A DNA stretch of 64,000 nt, taken from the NCBI GenBank assembly GCA_963745675.1, contig CAVUYM010000009.1, positions 1 to 64,000 of the forward strand, in the 5' to 3' direction. The notes below the pieces were generated by a model. That model was not told where the DNA came from and did not search any database. It saw only the letters and a list, made by a program, of their open reading frames with translations. Positions 8,956 to 18,196 of the stretch are shown one piece after another (the stretch's first letter is position 1; the number at the start of each line of letters is the position of its first letter). Origin of the DNA: JAUIIK01 sp963745675. GTDB lineage: Bacteria > Chloroflexota > Chloroflexia > Thermomicrobiales > CFX8. Made by a program: the position numbers and the translations under genes.

Positions 8956-10167
8956 CTATGTGAGTCCCTGATAGGCCAAGCCGACGACCGCGCCGCCCAT
9001 GACCAGCCAGGCGGAATTGATCTTGAAACGCAGCAACGCCGCCAGCGCCACGAGCGCCAGCAGGACGGTCACGACATCGACCAGCGCAGCCCGTCCGAGT
9101 TCCCAGGTCACCGCCGCCATCAAACCCAGGGCCGCGGCATTAACACCGTCGAGCAGCGCCCCGGTCCAGGCGCGGTCACGCACCCGCGTAACGACCGGAC
9201 GAATCAGCACAACAAAGATGAAGGCTGGGATGAAGATCCCCAGCGTGGCCAGCGCCGCGCCAATAAGGCCCCCGGTAAAACCACCACTGGCTTCACCGCT
9301 GACGTAGCCGACGAAGGTCGCCGTCGTGAAGACAGGACCCGGCGTGAATTGGCCGATGGCGACACCATCGATTAGCTGCTCCTGCGTCAGCCAGCCATAT
9401 TTGTCGACGAAATCGCCCTGAAGAAAGGCCAACAGGACGTAGCCGGAGCCATAGAGCACTGCCCCGATTTTCAGAAAGGTCAGAAAGAGTCGCGTGGCGT
9501 TGTAGGAGACTGGCTCATTGTCTCCGACGGCCAGTATTGCCAGCGGGAGCTTCAGCAAGTAGAGCGGCAGCAGCGCCAGCGTCCCGCCGGCAAGCATCCG
9601 GCGTCCGAAGATCAACAGCGCGCCGATGATCGCCCCGCCGAAAAGCAGCAGCAACTCGTTGATTCCGACGAAGAAGAGCGCGGCGACACTCGCGCCAACG
9701 ATGGCCATCAGAACGGCGGTAGCACGGTCGGTCACGCGCAACGCCGTGTTTCCAAGTCCGTAGAGTGCCTGAGCGATGACGGCGATGATGACGGGCTTGA
9801 TGCCGTAGAGCAACCAACCTCCCGCGGTCGTGGTGCCATATTCGACATAGAGGATGGTGAACAGTAGCACCAGCGAGAAGGCCGGCAAGATGAAGAGTGA
9901 TCCTGCTGCTGCAAGCCCGCGCCAGCCAGCCCGTTCGTAACCGGCGTGGATGACCATCTCGGTCGAGTTCGGGCCCGGCACCAGATTCGTCAGGCCGATC
10001 AGATCGAGAAAGTGCTGGTCGGTCATCCACTGGCGTTTCTCGACAACCTCCTGCCTCAGCATCGCGATGTGCGCGGCAGGGCCGCCAAATGCCGTCAGCC
10101 CGAGCTTCAACGCCAGCATCGACACCTCGCGTAGATCACCCTGTTGTGCTTGTGGTTGCTCCGCCAT
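8956..10167 (-). CDS. chrA: Chromate transporter ChrA
   Basis: A two-domain CHR-family inner-membrane protein that exports chromate. Both halves carry the family signature: GLTAFGGPAAHIAM with LIGLTNLVPGPNSTEM in the first half, and the second-half equivalent KIGAVLYGSGYVLLAFL with GVAIGQFTPGPVFTTATFVG. Ten or more hydrophobic segments are visible. I start at ATG 10167 (MAEQPQAQQ), because AGAGGTGGGGG sits directly before it; an in-frame ATG at 10203 lacks such a site. The protein is 403 residues, normal for long-chain ChrA. No chrB-type regulator is adjacent. It stands alone between a repeat-bearing spacer and a hairpin. Confidence 0.9.
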   Translation of the reverse strand: MAEQPQAQQGDLREVSMLALKLGLTAFGGPAAHIAMLRQEVVEKRQWMTDQHFLDLIGLTNLVPGPNSTEMVIHAGYERAGWRGLAAAGSLFILPAFSLVLLFTILYVEYGTTTAGGWLLYGIKPVIIAVIAQALYGLGNTALRVTDRATAVLMAIVGASVAALFFVGINELLLLFGGAIIGALLIFGRRMLAGGTLALLPLYLLKLPLAILAVGDNEPVSYNATRLFLTFLKIGAVLYGSGYVLLAFLQGDFVDKYGWLTQEQLIDGVAIGQFTPGPVFTTATFVGYVSGEASGGFTGGLIGAALATLGIFIPAFIFVVLIRPVVTRVRDRAWTGALLDGVNAAALGLMAAVTWELGRAALVDVVTVLLALVALAALLRFKINSAWLVMGGAVVGLAYQGLT

Positions 10168-10211
10168 CCCCCACCTCTTCCATGCTTGAGATGGTCTTAG
10201 CATAGAAATGT

Positions 10212-10315
10212 GAGCAATAAGTTGGTGGTGGACCGGTCACAGATCAACAGACCGACCAGAAGACGCGCCGCGGCACGTCTCTACGCGTAGTGAAGTGGCG
10301 CTCCACTTATTGCTC
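10212..10315. repeat. Inverted repeat flanking a GACGCGCC-type hairpin
   Basis: GAGCAATAAGT (10212-10222) recurs as its exact reverse complement at 10305-10315. Between them, 10261-10280 forms AGACGCGCC-GC-GGCACGTCT, a member of the hairpin family also seen at 22522-22544 and 22593-22615. It fills the spacer between chrA and the sugar dehydrogenase gene. Confidence 0.5.
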
Positions 10316-10316
10316 G

Positions 10317-11726
10317 CTAGAAACCGACGACTCTGTAGAGGGCACCGGATTCCAGACTGACGATGTAGACCTCACCCTGCTCGTCCTCTCCGAAGGAGGA
10401 GAAGAGCGCGCCGGTGCGTTGAAAAAAGAGCCGCGTTTCGACGCCAGCATCCGTGACGCGCAGGCCCCAGAAGCGGCCGCTGCAATAGTCGGCGTAGACG
10501 TAGGTGCCCCAGAGGCCGGGGCTCAACGAGCCGCGGTAGACATAGCCGCCGGTCACGGCGCAGTTACCTTCGGCGTGGTCATACTCGGCGATTGGCCGGA
10601 TCAGTCCTTCGATTGTGCAGGAGTTACTCTCATAGCAATAGGATCCTTCAATGATCGGCCAGCCATAGTTCTCGCCACCGGTTGAGGCAGCGCTGGCGAA
10701 GTCGATCTCTTCCCACTGTCCCTGGCCGACGTCGGCGATATACAGATCACCGGTCAGACGGTCAAAGGAATAGCGCCAGGGATTGCGCAATCCGATGGCC
10801 CAGATCTCATCGCGAGCGTTCGGATCGTCGACGAACGGGTTGTCGGCCGGGATGCCATAGGGGTCGCTACTATCGATGTCGATCCGCAGCATTGAGCCGA
10901 GCAGCGTGCCGGGGTTCTGCGCATTCTGGAATTGATCTCCCGCCGCGCCGCCGTCGCCGAGGCCGATCCACAGGAGACCGTCTGGCCCAAATGCCAGATG
11001 GCCGCCGTTGTGGTTGCCCGCTGGTTGTTCCACAAACAGGATCAGCTTCTCCGACGACGGATCGGCGATATTCGGGTCGCCAGTCACAGCGAATTCGGAA
11101 ATGACGGTCTGGCCGTCACGGTTGGTGTAGTTCACGAAGAAGCGCCCGTTGTTTTCGTACTCAGGATGAAAGACCAGACCAAGCAGACCGCGCTCGGTTG
11201 AGTCGGAACCGACTCGGTCGGTGATGTCCAGGAAGGGTATCTCAACCAACGCGCCAGCGATGACAACACGGATACGGCCCGGCTGCTCCAGCACGAAGAT
11301 GCGGTTCGAGCCATCTTCGGCATTGGCGATGCCATCTGGTTGATCGAAGCCGTCCGCGACGAGTTCCAGTCCGACCGTCAGCTGATCGAGTGGGAGCGGG
11401 TTTGGCGCCGGATCGGTCGTCGGCGTGGCCGGGAGTGCAGGAAGTGGCGTAACAGTTGCCGTTGAAGTCTCGCCGTCCGCAGGTGTGGGTGTGGCGGTGG
11501 AAGCTCCGGCCGCCGGGATTGTGGACGTTGGACCTGTTGGTGTATTCGGCGCAGGTGTTGGAGTCGAGTTCTGGGAAGGTTGCGTCGCTGTTTGCATGAC
11601 TTCAGTGCCAACGACAGCCCCTGTTGGCGAGGGTGCCGGGGTTGATGGGTTTTCATCATCGCCCACGACACAAGCCGCGAAAATTAGTGCAGCAAAGACG
11701 GCAAGCAGGAAGGTGCGGATCAGCAT
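10317..11726 (-). CDS. PQQ-dependent sugar dehydrogenase (GSDH family) lipoprotein
   Basis: A 469-residue periplasmic or surface-anchored aldose dehydrogenase of the soluble glucose/sorbosone type, a six-bladed beta-propeller that uses PQQ and calcium. The N-terminus is a lipoprotein signal with the lipobox FAAC (Cys19). A Ser/Thr/Pro-rich spacer to about residue 110 tethers the catalytic part. Family motifs follow: GFDQPDGIAN, STERGLLGLVFHPEYENNG, NHNGGHLAFGPDGLLWIGLG (catalytic His), GLRNPWRYSFD, and ADVGQGQWEEI. No pqq biosynthesis genes are seen here, so PQQ would come from elsewhere in the genome or from outside. Same strand as chrA, but separated from it by a repeat-bearing spacer. Confidence 0.88.
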   Translation of the reverse strand: MLIRTFLLAVFAALIFAACVVGDDENPSTPAPSPTGAVVGTEVMQTATQPSQNSTPTPAPNTPTGPTSTIPAAGASTATPTPADGETSTATVTPLPALPATPTTDPAPNPLPLDQLTVGLELVADGFDQPDGIANAEDGSNRIFVLEQPGRIRVVIAGALVEIPFLDITDRVGSDSTERGLLGLVFHPEYENNGRFFVNYTNRDGQTVISEFAVTGDPNIADPSSEKLILFVEQPAGNHNGGHLAFGPDGLLWIGLGDGGAAGDQFQNAQNPGTLLGSMLRIDIDSSDPYGIPADNPFVDDPNARDEIWAIGLRNPWRYSFDRLTGDLYIADVGQGQWEEIDFASAASTGGENYGWPIIEGSYCYESNSCTIEGLIRPIAEYDHAEGNCAVTGGYVYRGSLSPGLWGTYVYADYCSGRFWGLRVTDAGVETRLFFQRTGALFSSFGEDEQGEVYIVSLESGALYRVVGF

Positions 11727-11849
11727 AGTCCTCTTTCAGTTGATCCGTTCAGCAGCGCAGCCCCGGCGGCGGGACCCGATTAGGATACGTCACTGCTCTC
11801 GGAACGGTTGGGCGTGCTAGCCTCTGGTGCGAAAGAAGGGGATTCGCGG

Positions 11850-12080
11850 ATGCCATACGATCATGGGTTGCGAGTGGAAGTTGAAGAAGGGCGTTGCATC
11901 GGCGTTGCCAACTGCGAGGTTTGCGCTCCCAATCTCTTCCGGCTCAATGCTTTTCGAATAGCCGAAGTCCTCGACCCCGCCTCGACTGACCGCAAGACGA
12001 TCCTCGAAGCAGCGATGGATTGCCCGGTCGACGCTATTATCGTCGAAACCGAAGATGGCAGGCAGCTCTGGCCGCGCTAG
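11850..12080 (+). CDS. Ferredoxin, single Fe-S cluster
   Basis: A 76-residue protein, ATG at 11850 preceded by GAAAGAAGGGG. The pattern CIGVANCEVCAPNLF and later MDCPVDAI is that of small single-cluster ferredoxins of the kind that serve cytochrome P450s, usually with a [3Fe-4S] or [4Fe-4S] cluster. Cys residues in CIGVANC, the additional Cys in EVC and the late CPVDAI supply ligands. No P450 or reductase gene is next to it; the neighbour is an M20 hydrolase 38 bp downstream. A GTG at 11808 would add 14 residues without a better ribosome site. Confidence 0.8.
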   Translation: MPYDHGLRVEVEEGRCIGVANCEVCAPNLFRLNAFRIAEVLDPASTDRKTILEAAMDCPVDAIIVETEDGRQLWPR

Positions 12081-12118
12081 CGGCGGCACACGATGAGCAC
12101 ATACTGGAGCCCAGGGAT

Positions 12119-13456
12119 ATGCAGATGGCTGGTATCAGACAATTTAAAGAGCAGGCGCTGGCGGCGATTGATAGCGATTCCGAGTGGTTGGCCGAGGTTG
12201 GATGGGACATCTTCCGGCATCCGGAACTCGGCTTCAAGGAACGGAGGACGGCTAGCGTCGTGGCGCGAGAATTCGGCAGGCTCGGTCTCGGCTTCCATGA
12301 GGAACTGGCGCTGACCGGCGTGAAAGCAACCGTCCAGGGCGCTGCCGGGCCGGGACCGAACATCGCAATCATCGGCGAGCTGGATTCGGTGCTGGTAGCC
12401 GACCATCCGGACGCCGACCCTGCCACTGGGGCAGCTCATTGCTGCGGCCACAACGCCCAGATCACCGCGATGCTCGGCGTTGCAACCGGACTCGTGACCT
12501 CCGGCGTGCTCGATCATCTGGCTGGCTCGGTGACATTCTTCGCCGTCCCGGCCGAGGAATATGTTGAACTCGGTGAGCGGCTCGAACTCCGCGATCAGGG
12601 CAAGACCGAATTTCTTGGCGGCAAGAGCGAACTGGTGAAGATCGGCGCGTTTGATGACATCGACATGGCGCTGATGGTCCACGCCGGAGTCTTCGACGAT
12701 GGCACGATCTGCAGCCTCAACACCTCCTCCAACGGCTTCGTTGGCAAACAGGCGCGCTTCATTGGCAAGGCAGCCCACGCCGGAGGAGCGCCGCAGAACG
12801 GGATCAACGCCCTCTACGCCGCCAACATTGCTCTCGAAGCGATCAACGCGCAACGAGAGACGTATCGTGACGCGGATAGCGTCCGGATCCATCCGATCCT
12901 GACCCGCGGCGGCGATCTTGTGAATGTCATCCCCAACGACGTGCGGCTGGAGACGATGATCCGTGGACGCACTCTCGATGCGATCGTCGATGCAGACCGC
13001 AAGGTCGATCGTGCGCTCAAGGCGGGCGCAATGGCGCTGGGGGCATCCGTCGAAATCACCAGCTTGCCGGGCTATCTCCCGTTACGCAATGACGATGGGT
13101 TGTCGCAGATCTTCCGGTCGAATTTTCTGGAGCACTTTCCCGAAAGCAGTTGGGAAGAGGCGGGACACGGTTCCTGGTCGACCGACCTGGGCGATCTTTC
13201 AGCGATCATGCCCGTCGTCGAGCCGAACATGGCCGGTTTTGCCGGGACAGTGCACGGTAGCGATTGGCGCATAGTGAGTGACGAACTGGCGTACATCTGG
13301 CCCGCCAAACTGATGGCGAGCTGTGTCATCGACCTGCTGGCTAATGGCGCCGCGCGGGCAGTGGAAATTATCGAGCGCTACGACGCCGAGATGACACGCG
13401 ATGAGTACATCGCCTTCATGCGCCGCGCGAGCCGTAGCGAACACTTTCCCGAATAG
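12119..13456 (+). CDS. M20 family amidohydrolase (AbgB/HipO-like)
   Basis: A cytosolic dinuclear-metal amidohydrolase of about 445 residues, likely cleaving N-acyl amino acids or aminobenzoyl-glutamate-like amides. Motifs: FRHPELGFKE, the first metal ligands in CCGHNAQITAMLG, the base in VPAEEYVE, HAGGAPQNGINAL in the dimerisation domain, GGDLVNVIPNDVRLE, and the C-terminal GTVHGSDWRI. ATG 12119 follows GGAG at a suitable distance; ATG 12125 is possible. It lies just after the ferredoxin, same strand. The HxD of typical M20 peptidases is replaced by the CCGHN amidohydrolase form, which supports the AbgB/carbon-nitrogen amidase branch. Confidence 0.85.
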   Translation: MQMAGIRQFKEQALAAIDSDSEWLAEVGWDIFRHPELGFKERRTASVVAREFGRLGLGFHEELALTGVKATVQGAAGPGPNIAIIGELDSVLVADHPDADPATGAAHCCGHNAQITAMLGVATGLVTSGVLDHLAGSVTFFAVPAEEYVELGERLELRDQGKTEFLGGKSELVKIGAFDDIDMALMVHAGVFDDGTICSLNTSSNGFVGKQARFIGKAAHAGGAPQNGINALYAANIALEAINAQRETYRDADSVRIHPILTRGGDLVNVIPNDVRLETMIRGRTLDAIVDADRKVDRALKAGAMALGASVEITSLPGYLPLRNDDGLSQIFRSNFLEHFPESSWEEAGHGSWSTDLGDLSAIMPVVEPNMAGFAGTVHGSDWRIVSDELAYIWPAKLMASCVIDLLANGAARAVEIIERYDAEMTRDEYIAFMRRASRSEHFPE

Positions 13457-13545
13457 ACTCAAGGTCGCTGTATTTAGCGGCAGCCGGGAGAGTCTCCGTC
13501 GTAGACTGGTGCGAGTCGAATTGGACGCCTCTGGGAGACGAATGG

Positions 13546-14808
13546 GTGAGCACTAGCGCGGAGCGACGCTGCTACTTCTGTGGCCAGCCTGTCAAGGCTG
13601 ATGCTGAATTCTGTGTGTCGTGCGGTCGCCGGCAAGCGCCCACGGCCACCCCAGTTGCCCCACGTTCAACGAGTCGAGGACTCATTGCGGCATTGCTGGC
13701 TTTTGGCGGCCTTTCAGTCTTTGGTTGTCTGGCCCTCTGTGTCGGCCTGTTACTGGTCGTCAGCGTGCCAAACCCGGTCGCTTTGGCACTCGCAACGATC
13801 GCCGCTATCGTTCCGGCAGTTATCTATAGCCTGCTGGTATTGTTGCTTGACCGCTTTGAATCGGAACCATGGTACACGCTACTCGGCGCGTTTCTGTGGG
13901 GAGCGATAATCTCCGTCGTCTTTAGCATTATCTTCGAACTGATTAGTGGCGGCCTTGTGCTGGTCGCATGGGGTGAAGGAGCCGCTGACGTATTCGGAGC
14001 GGTAATCGCAGCGCCTGTTTTCGAGGAGAGTACGAAGGGCGCTGCGCTGGTCGTGCTGCTGCTTGCCTTTCGCCACGAACTGGACAGTACCCTCGACGGT
14101 ATCATCTACGGCGCGCTGGTTGGCCTGGGCTTCGCCATGACTGAAAATATCCTCTACTTCGGATCATTCTTCGTCGAAGGAGGATTCGTTGGTTTGGTCG
14201 TAGGGTTCTTCATTCGAGCGGGTATAGGTGGCTTCTCTCACGCACTATTCACGGCTTCCACCGGCGCGGGAATCGGTTGGGCGCGAAGTCAGTACGGGCG
14301 TGGCGGCTGGCGATTTGTTGCGCCATTTGCGGGACTGGCGCTGGCGATGTTTCTGCACGGCGCTTGGAATGGCTCGTCCGTTCTCGCCACTTATCTGGAT
14401 ATCGGCGCCGGAGGAGTTTTGGTGCTGCTCGGATTCCTCTTCTTCGGCCTTGTCGCCCCGCCCTTCATGGCCGTCTTGATCATCGCTTACATGAGCTGGC
14501 GACGCCAGCTTGGAATACTGCGCGTTCAGCTCGAAGATGAGGTGAGTCAGGGCACGATCTCCCAAGACGAATATGCCATGTTGACGAATCCAGGTTTGCG
14601 CCGACGCGCGCACTGGACCATGCTCTTTTCGAGAGGCGTGCGCAGCTGGATTCGCCAGCATCGCTTCTCGCGCTTAACTAGCCAACTGGCCTTCCAGAAA
14701 TATCACGCGGCCCATGGCGAAGCGAAACCGAGTGGCTTCGGTAAGCGCAGCGACGCCGAGCTGCGCGCCGCGATTGCGCAGGCCCGCATGCAGTTGCTCG
14801 CAGCCTGA
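13546..14808 (+). CDS. PrsW family intramembrane metalloprotease with N-terminal zinc ribbon
   Basis: A 420-residue membrane protein. GTG start at 13546 with GGGAG upstream. A zinc ribbon (Cys9, Cys12, Cys23, Cys26) precedes about eight hydrophobic segments. PrsW motifs are present: VFEESTKG near residue 158 (EExxK), DGIIYGALVGLGFAMTEN, SHALFTASTGAGIG, and FLHGAWNGS, giving the conserved Glu and His residues proposed to bind zinc. Known PrsW cleaves anti-sigma factors in the membrane; no sigma/anti-sigma gene is near, so the substrate is unknown. The C-terminal 80 residues are soluble and basic. Confidence 0.85.
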   Translation: MSTSAERRCYFCGQPVKADAEFCVSCGRRQAPTATPVAPRSTSRGLIAALLAFGGLSVFGCLALCVGLLLVVSVPNPVALALATIAAIVPAVIYSLLVLLLDRFESEPWYTLLGAFLWGAIISVVFSIIFELISGGLVLVAWGEGAADVFGAVIAAPVFEESTKGAALVVLLLAFRHELDSTLDGIIYGALVGLGFAMTENILYFGSFFVEGGFVGLVVGFFIRAGIGGFSHALFTASTGAGIGWARSQYGRGGWRFVAPFAGLALAMFLHGAWNGSSVLATYLDIGAGGVLVLLGFLFFGLVAPPFMAVLIIAYMSWRRQLGILRVQLEDEVSQGTISQDEYAMLTNPGLRRRAHWTMLFSRGVRSWIRQHRFSRLTSQLAFQKYHAAHGEAKPSGFGKRSDAELRAAIAQARMQLLAA

Positions 14809-14876
14809 CCGCGGGCAGGAACGCCTATACTGGATGGTCACGATCCAACCAGGATCGGTCCGGAAGGTGTCGCCAT

Positions 14877-15599
14877 ATGACCGCTCTCGAAATGCTCGAT
14901 TTCAGCCGTTCGTTTCTGACCTTCACCACCCTCGATCGCGGAAATAATGCCCGCATCCAGATTGAGGCACGCTGCATGTTGACTGATTCGCTGGTCGGTA
15001 CGCCGGAGAAATACGTCATGATCGCTTCCTGCAAAGCGGAAGATACCTATGGCGGTGGCCAACTCTTCAAACAACCAAATTACGACTTTTCGGGTGTCTT
15101 TTCCAAATCCGACTACGCCATCTATCGTCTCTTTGCATCGGCGGAGGACAATCAGCCGGAGAGCGGACCGCTAGGCCAACTGTTTGCTGGAATCGAGATC
15201 AAGGAAACACCGCTACGCGCGCCCAGAATGATGGCCGGTACGGCCGAAATCATCCAGGCCACGCTGGATGGTAATCCGCTCTTTGCCCGCACGACGTTTC
15301 AAGCACTGGCTGGTCGCTTCAGCGTGCTGCTCGACTATCCGATCAAAACGATGAACATTAATCCGGAGCGCCAGCTTTTCCAGATCGACACCGGGCCGCT
15401 ACCGTTCCCACGATTGGAGCATTCCCTCGACAAACTGATCGATAGCTTCGTGCCTGCGTTTGTCGCCTTCAAGACACTCGATCGGGCAGAGTTTATCTTG
15501 CAACAACGAACCAGCCTTCCCGGAGCCACTACGTCGGTGAATCATTTCGAAGCCACACATGTCGTCGACGCAGAGACTACGATCTTTGCAAGCACCTAG
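14877..15599 (+). CDS. Conserved hypothetical protein, 240 residues
   Basis: A soluble protein of 240 residues starting at ATG 14877. No signal peptide, membrane segment, cysteine pair or catalytic motif is evident. The sequence has alternating hydrophobic strands (FSRSFLTFTTLDRG, RIQIEARCML, YVMIASCKAED) and an internal APRMMAGTAEIIQATLDG, suggesting an alpha/beta or beta-barrel fold. It is followed by a lipoprotein gene on the same strand, 56 bp downstream. I do not recognise the family. Confidence 0.7.
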   Translation: MTALEMLDFSRSFLTFTTLDRGNNARIQIEARCMLTDSLVGTPEKYVMIASCKAEDTYGGGQLFKQPNYDFSGVFSKSDYAIYRLFASAEDNQPESGPLGQLFAGIEIKETPLRAPRMMAGTAEIIQATLDGNPLFARTTFQALAGRFSVLLDYPIKTMNINPERQLFQIDTGPLPFPRLEHSLDKLIDSFVPAFVAFKTLDRAEFILQQRTSLPGATTSVNHFEATHVVDAETTIFAST

Positions 15600-15654
15600 G
15601 CCTACGGCACCTCACGCAGCAGAAGCGTGCCGCCGGCTGGGGCCGGTGTTGCGC

Positions 15655-16737
15655 ATGCTCCAATTGGCGGCCCTGATTGTTGTGAGTCTCTTGCTGGCCG
15701 CGTGCCAGGCATCGGAGACGCGCTTCGCGACCGAAACTGCTGCAGCCCGGACGATGCCGCAAACGACGGCAACGAACACACCTTCCGGAGACCTGTTGAT
15801 GGTCGATGGAACACCGGTCCTGGCGGTGTACATTCCGTCAATCGACGACCCTGCTCTCTATGCAATGACTGCTAGCTGGCTCTATCGTCAGGACGGGAAT
15901 GATTGGGTGTCGACGAATACCGCTGCCGACGGCCGTGCCATCCTCGTCGATCCTGCTCGTCCAGAGCGTCTGTTGCGCGGCAACCATCCTGCTTGCTCAG
16001 ATGAATCCGAAGGCGAACCGATCACCTTGAGCAAGAGCACCGATGGCGGTAACACCTGGAGAGCCATTCCCGGCGGCGATAACGTCCTCCCACTGGCGAT
16101 CGATCCGACGTTGGGCGATGTTATTTACGGCTCGGATTGCGGATTGTCGATTTCGACCGACGGGGGCGAGAGCTGGCGATCCTATTACCATTCACGAGGT
16201 CACACTGTCATCGACGCCATTGCAGTGGGTGAGCGCTTGCTGGTACTGGAAGTGTCAGCAACCGGGCGTGGTCGTCTACGCGCAATCAAAGTGACCGTTC
16301 CGGGAGACCCGGAACTAGAAACGATTCTCTTTGAAACCGGTAACGTCTTCGATCTCGATGCACGGCCCGGGCGCATCGTGGTCGGCGGTATGGAGGGCAT
16401 CGCGCTATCAACCGACAATGGCGAATCGTGGACGATGTCGAGAAATGGACTGGAAGAGGTTACCGTCGAGTCGCTCGATTACGTGCCACCCGTAGCGTCC
16501 GGAGATGTGCTGCCGACGTTGGGTGTCCTGGCGGTTCGCTTCGATCCCAGGAATAGCAAGCGCATATTCGCTGGAACTGTGCGCGGGCTCTATATCTCTC
16601 AGGATGCCGGCATCACCTGGGATATCTATTCGAAAGTCAAGCGCGACGCGCGCGTGCTCGATGTTCAGTTCGGCGCCGGAGGCAATGACGTTTACGTGAC
16701 TACCCCGCAAGGTGTCCTGGTCGTCCCGAATCCCTAG
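15655..16737 (+). CDS. Lipoprotein with Asp-box (BNR) beta-propeller repeats
   Basis: A predicted surface lipoprotein of about 360 residues. ATG 15655 begins a lipoprotein signal (MLQLAALIVVSLLLAAC) with the lipobox Cys at residue 17; an in-frame ATG at 15559 would put 32 extra residues before the signal and is less likely. Asp-box signatures recur: STDGGNTW, STDGGESW, STDNGESW and SQDAGITW, about one per blade, as in sialidase/YCF48-type propellers. No catalytic sialidase residues are apparent, so a binding or assembly role is more likely than hydrolysis. Confidence 0.8.
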   Translation: MLQLAALIVVSLLLAACQASETRFATETAAARTMPQTTATNTPSGDLLMVDGTPVLAVYIPSIDDPALYAMTASWLYRQDGNDWVSTNTAADGRAILVDPARPERLLRGNHPACSDESEGEPITLSKSTDGGNTWRAIPGGDNVLPLAIDPTLGDVIYGSDCGLSISTDGGESWRSYYHSRGHTVIDAIAVGERLLVLEVSATGRGRLRAIKVTVPGDPELETILFETGNVFDLDARPGRIVVGGMEGIALSTDNGESWTMSRNGLEEVTVESLDYVPPVASGDVLPTLGVLAVRFDPRNSKRIFAGTVRGLYISQDAGITWDIYSKVKRDARVLDVQFGAGGNDVYVTTPQGVLVVPNP

Positions 16738-16786
16738 CAAGTGCCGGTGCTACAATCAGCCAGAAGGGAAAGGGAACGCCCCACAC

Positions 16787-17674
16787 ATGACAATCCGCTT
16801 CATTCTCGAAGTGCCCCGCACAGAAGGACTTGGCGCACTCGCCTTCGTCGAGCGCGTTGCCGACGCCGAGGTCATCGTCGCCCACAATATCGAAGGGCTT
16901 GATGCATCGCACGCAACCGGCGACATCTCGATCATCGCAGAATCCTTGAAGATCATCGATGAGCTATATGGTTGGTACGATGGGCTGGAAGGCAACCCGC
17001 CCGTTTTCATCAACATCGCCGATGGTGAGCGTTACCGCCTGAGCGCATATGACGGCGGTTCGCTGCGACATGTCCTCGAAGCCCATCTCGGGTCCGAAAG
17101 TGTCCCAGCGCCCACACCGCCGATCCAATACGCCGGGAGCAGAGCGGGCAATCTTATATTTGAAGTGCCATTCGGAGGAAGAATGTCAGACGGACCAGCC
17201 CTTGTCAGCGCTGATAGCGCCATCACCATCGAACGATTTGATCACATCGCCCTGAGGGTCGCCGATCTCGCCCGGGCTGAACGCTTCTACCACTCTTTCT
17301 TCGGCATGGACATTGTCTATCGCGCGTATCGTGAAGACGGTCGCTGGGAGCAGGTTGACGAGACATTCGACTGGTCGACGAGCATCAGTGAGGGACCGTT
17401 TCCAGAGATCGTCCGGCTCGAAAACGGACCGGTCGCACTGGTCCTGGTCCATGTCGGCCTGGCGCAACCTACCTATGAGAATCGCATAGACCACGTCAGC
17501 GTCGTCGTTTCACCGGAAGTGCTGGCGCAGATACGAGGCAAAGCGCTCTTCCAGTCCTTCACAATCCGCGAGGACGGCCAGCGCGCATTCCAGTTTGTCG
17601 ATCCATTTGGTCTGGTCTGGCAATTGATGATCGGCCAAAGCGCCGCGATTGCCGCAGGTCAACATGGCGCTTGA
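16787..17674 (+). CDS. Fusion protein: unknown N-terminal domain plus VOC/glyoxalase domain
   Basis: A 295-residue protein; ATG 16787 follows AAGGGAAAGGGAA. Residues 1-115 (MTIRFILEVPRTEGLGALAF, and GGSLRHVLEAH) form an unidentified alpha/beta domain. From about residue 140 a VOC domain starts with FDHIALRVADLARAERFYHS and ends with HVSVVVS and AFQFVDPFGLVWQLM. His in the first strand is present; the terminal metal-binding Glu is replaced by Gln (FGLVWQLM), so metal-dependent chemistry is uncertain. The stop codon overlaps the following DinB-like start by 11 bases, so the two are probably co-translated. Confidence 0.75.
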   Translation: MTIRFILEVPRTEGLGALAFVERVADAEVIVAHNIEGLDASHATGDISIIAESLKIIDELYGWYDGLEGNPPVFINIADGERYRLSAYDGGSLRHVLEAHLGSESVPAPTPPIQYAGSRAGNLIFEVPFGGRMSDGPALVSADSAITIERFDHIALRVADLARAERFYHSFFGMDIVYRAYREDGRWEQVDETFDWSTSISEGPFPEIVRLENGPVALVLVHVGLAQPTYENRIDHVSVVVSPEVLAQIRGKALFQSFTIREDGQRAFQFVDPFGLVWQLMIGQSAAIAAGQHGA

Positions 17675-18104
17675 CAACTATCGCGAACTGATCGACGAGC
17701 TCGCAGGCTTCTCGGTCGAATTACGCGCCGCAGTTGCCAGTGCCGGGACGCCACCCGATGGTGAATGGAGCGCTGATCAGATTGTCGCCCACATAGCTAC
17801 TGGCGATGAGTTCTGGCTTCAGCGCCTGAACTTGCTCGTATCCCAAAAGGAGCCTTTCCTACCGGAGTTCGGCAAAGCCGCTGACGAACGCACAGCTGAG
17901 TTGATGAACAACTCTATCGAGGAAAACCTCGATCATTTCGGTGAGGTGCGTGGGCAGATCGTCTCGATGCTGATGAGCATGACGCTGGGTGACTGGGATC
18001 GAAAAGGCACGCACGAGTTACATGGCGAGCAGACGATTACCGACCTCGTCGAAGCGATCTCCGACCACGACGCCGACCATCTGGCGCAACTCGAGAGCTA
18101 CTGA
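17664..18104 (+). CDS. DinB superfamily protein
   Basis: A 146-residue four-helix protein starting at ATG 17664, overlapping the VOC-fusion gene by 11 bp. The motifs WSADQIVAHIATGDEFW, near the N-terminus, and SDHDADHLAQLESY, near the C-terminus, match DinB/YfiT-type domains, where His residues coordinate a metal and thiols such as bacillithiol or mycothiol can be the co-substrate. Coupling to a VOC protein suggests small-molecule thiol or detoxification chemistry, an inference. Confidence 0.75.
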   Translation: MALDNYRELIDELAGFSVELRAAVASAGTPPDGEWSADQIVAHIATGDEFWLQRLNLLVSQKEPFLPEFGKAADERTAELMNNSIEENLDHFGEVRGQIVSMLMSMTLGDWDRKGTHELHGEQTITDLVEAISDHDADHLAQLESY

Positions 18105-18196
18105 GCTTAGCGGCGGCACACGACTAACGCTTTCCTCTTTCCCTCGCTCGTTTCACCAGTCTCTCGGTTCCCTAAGGCCCGATCTCACAGAGAGGT

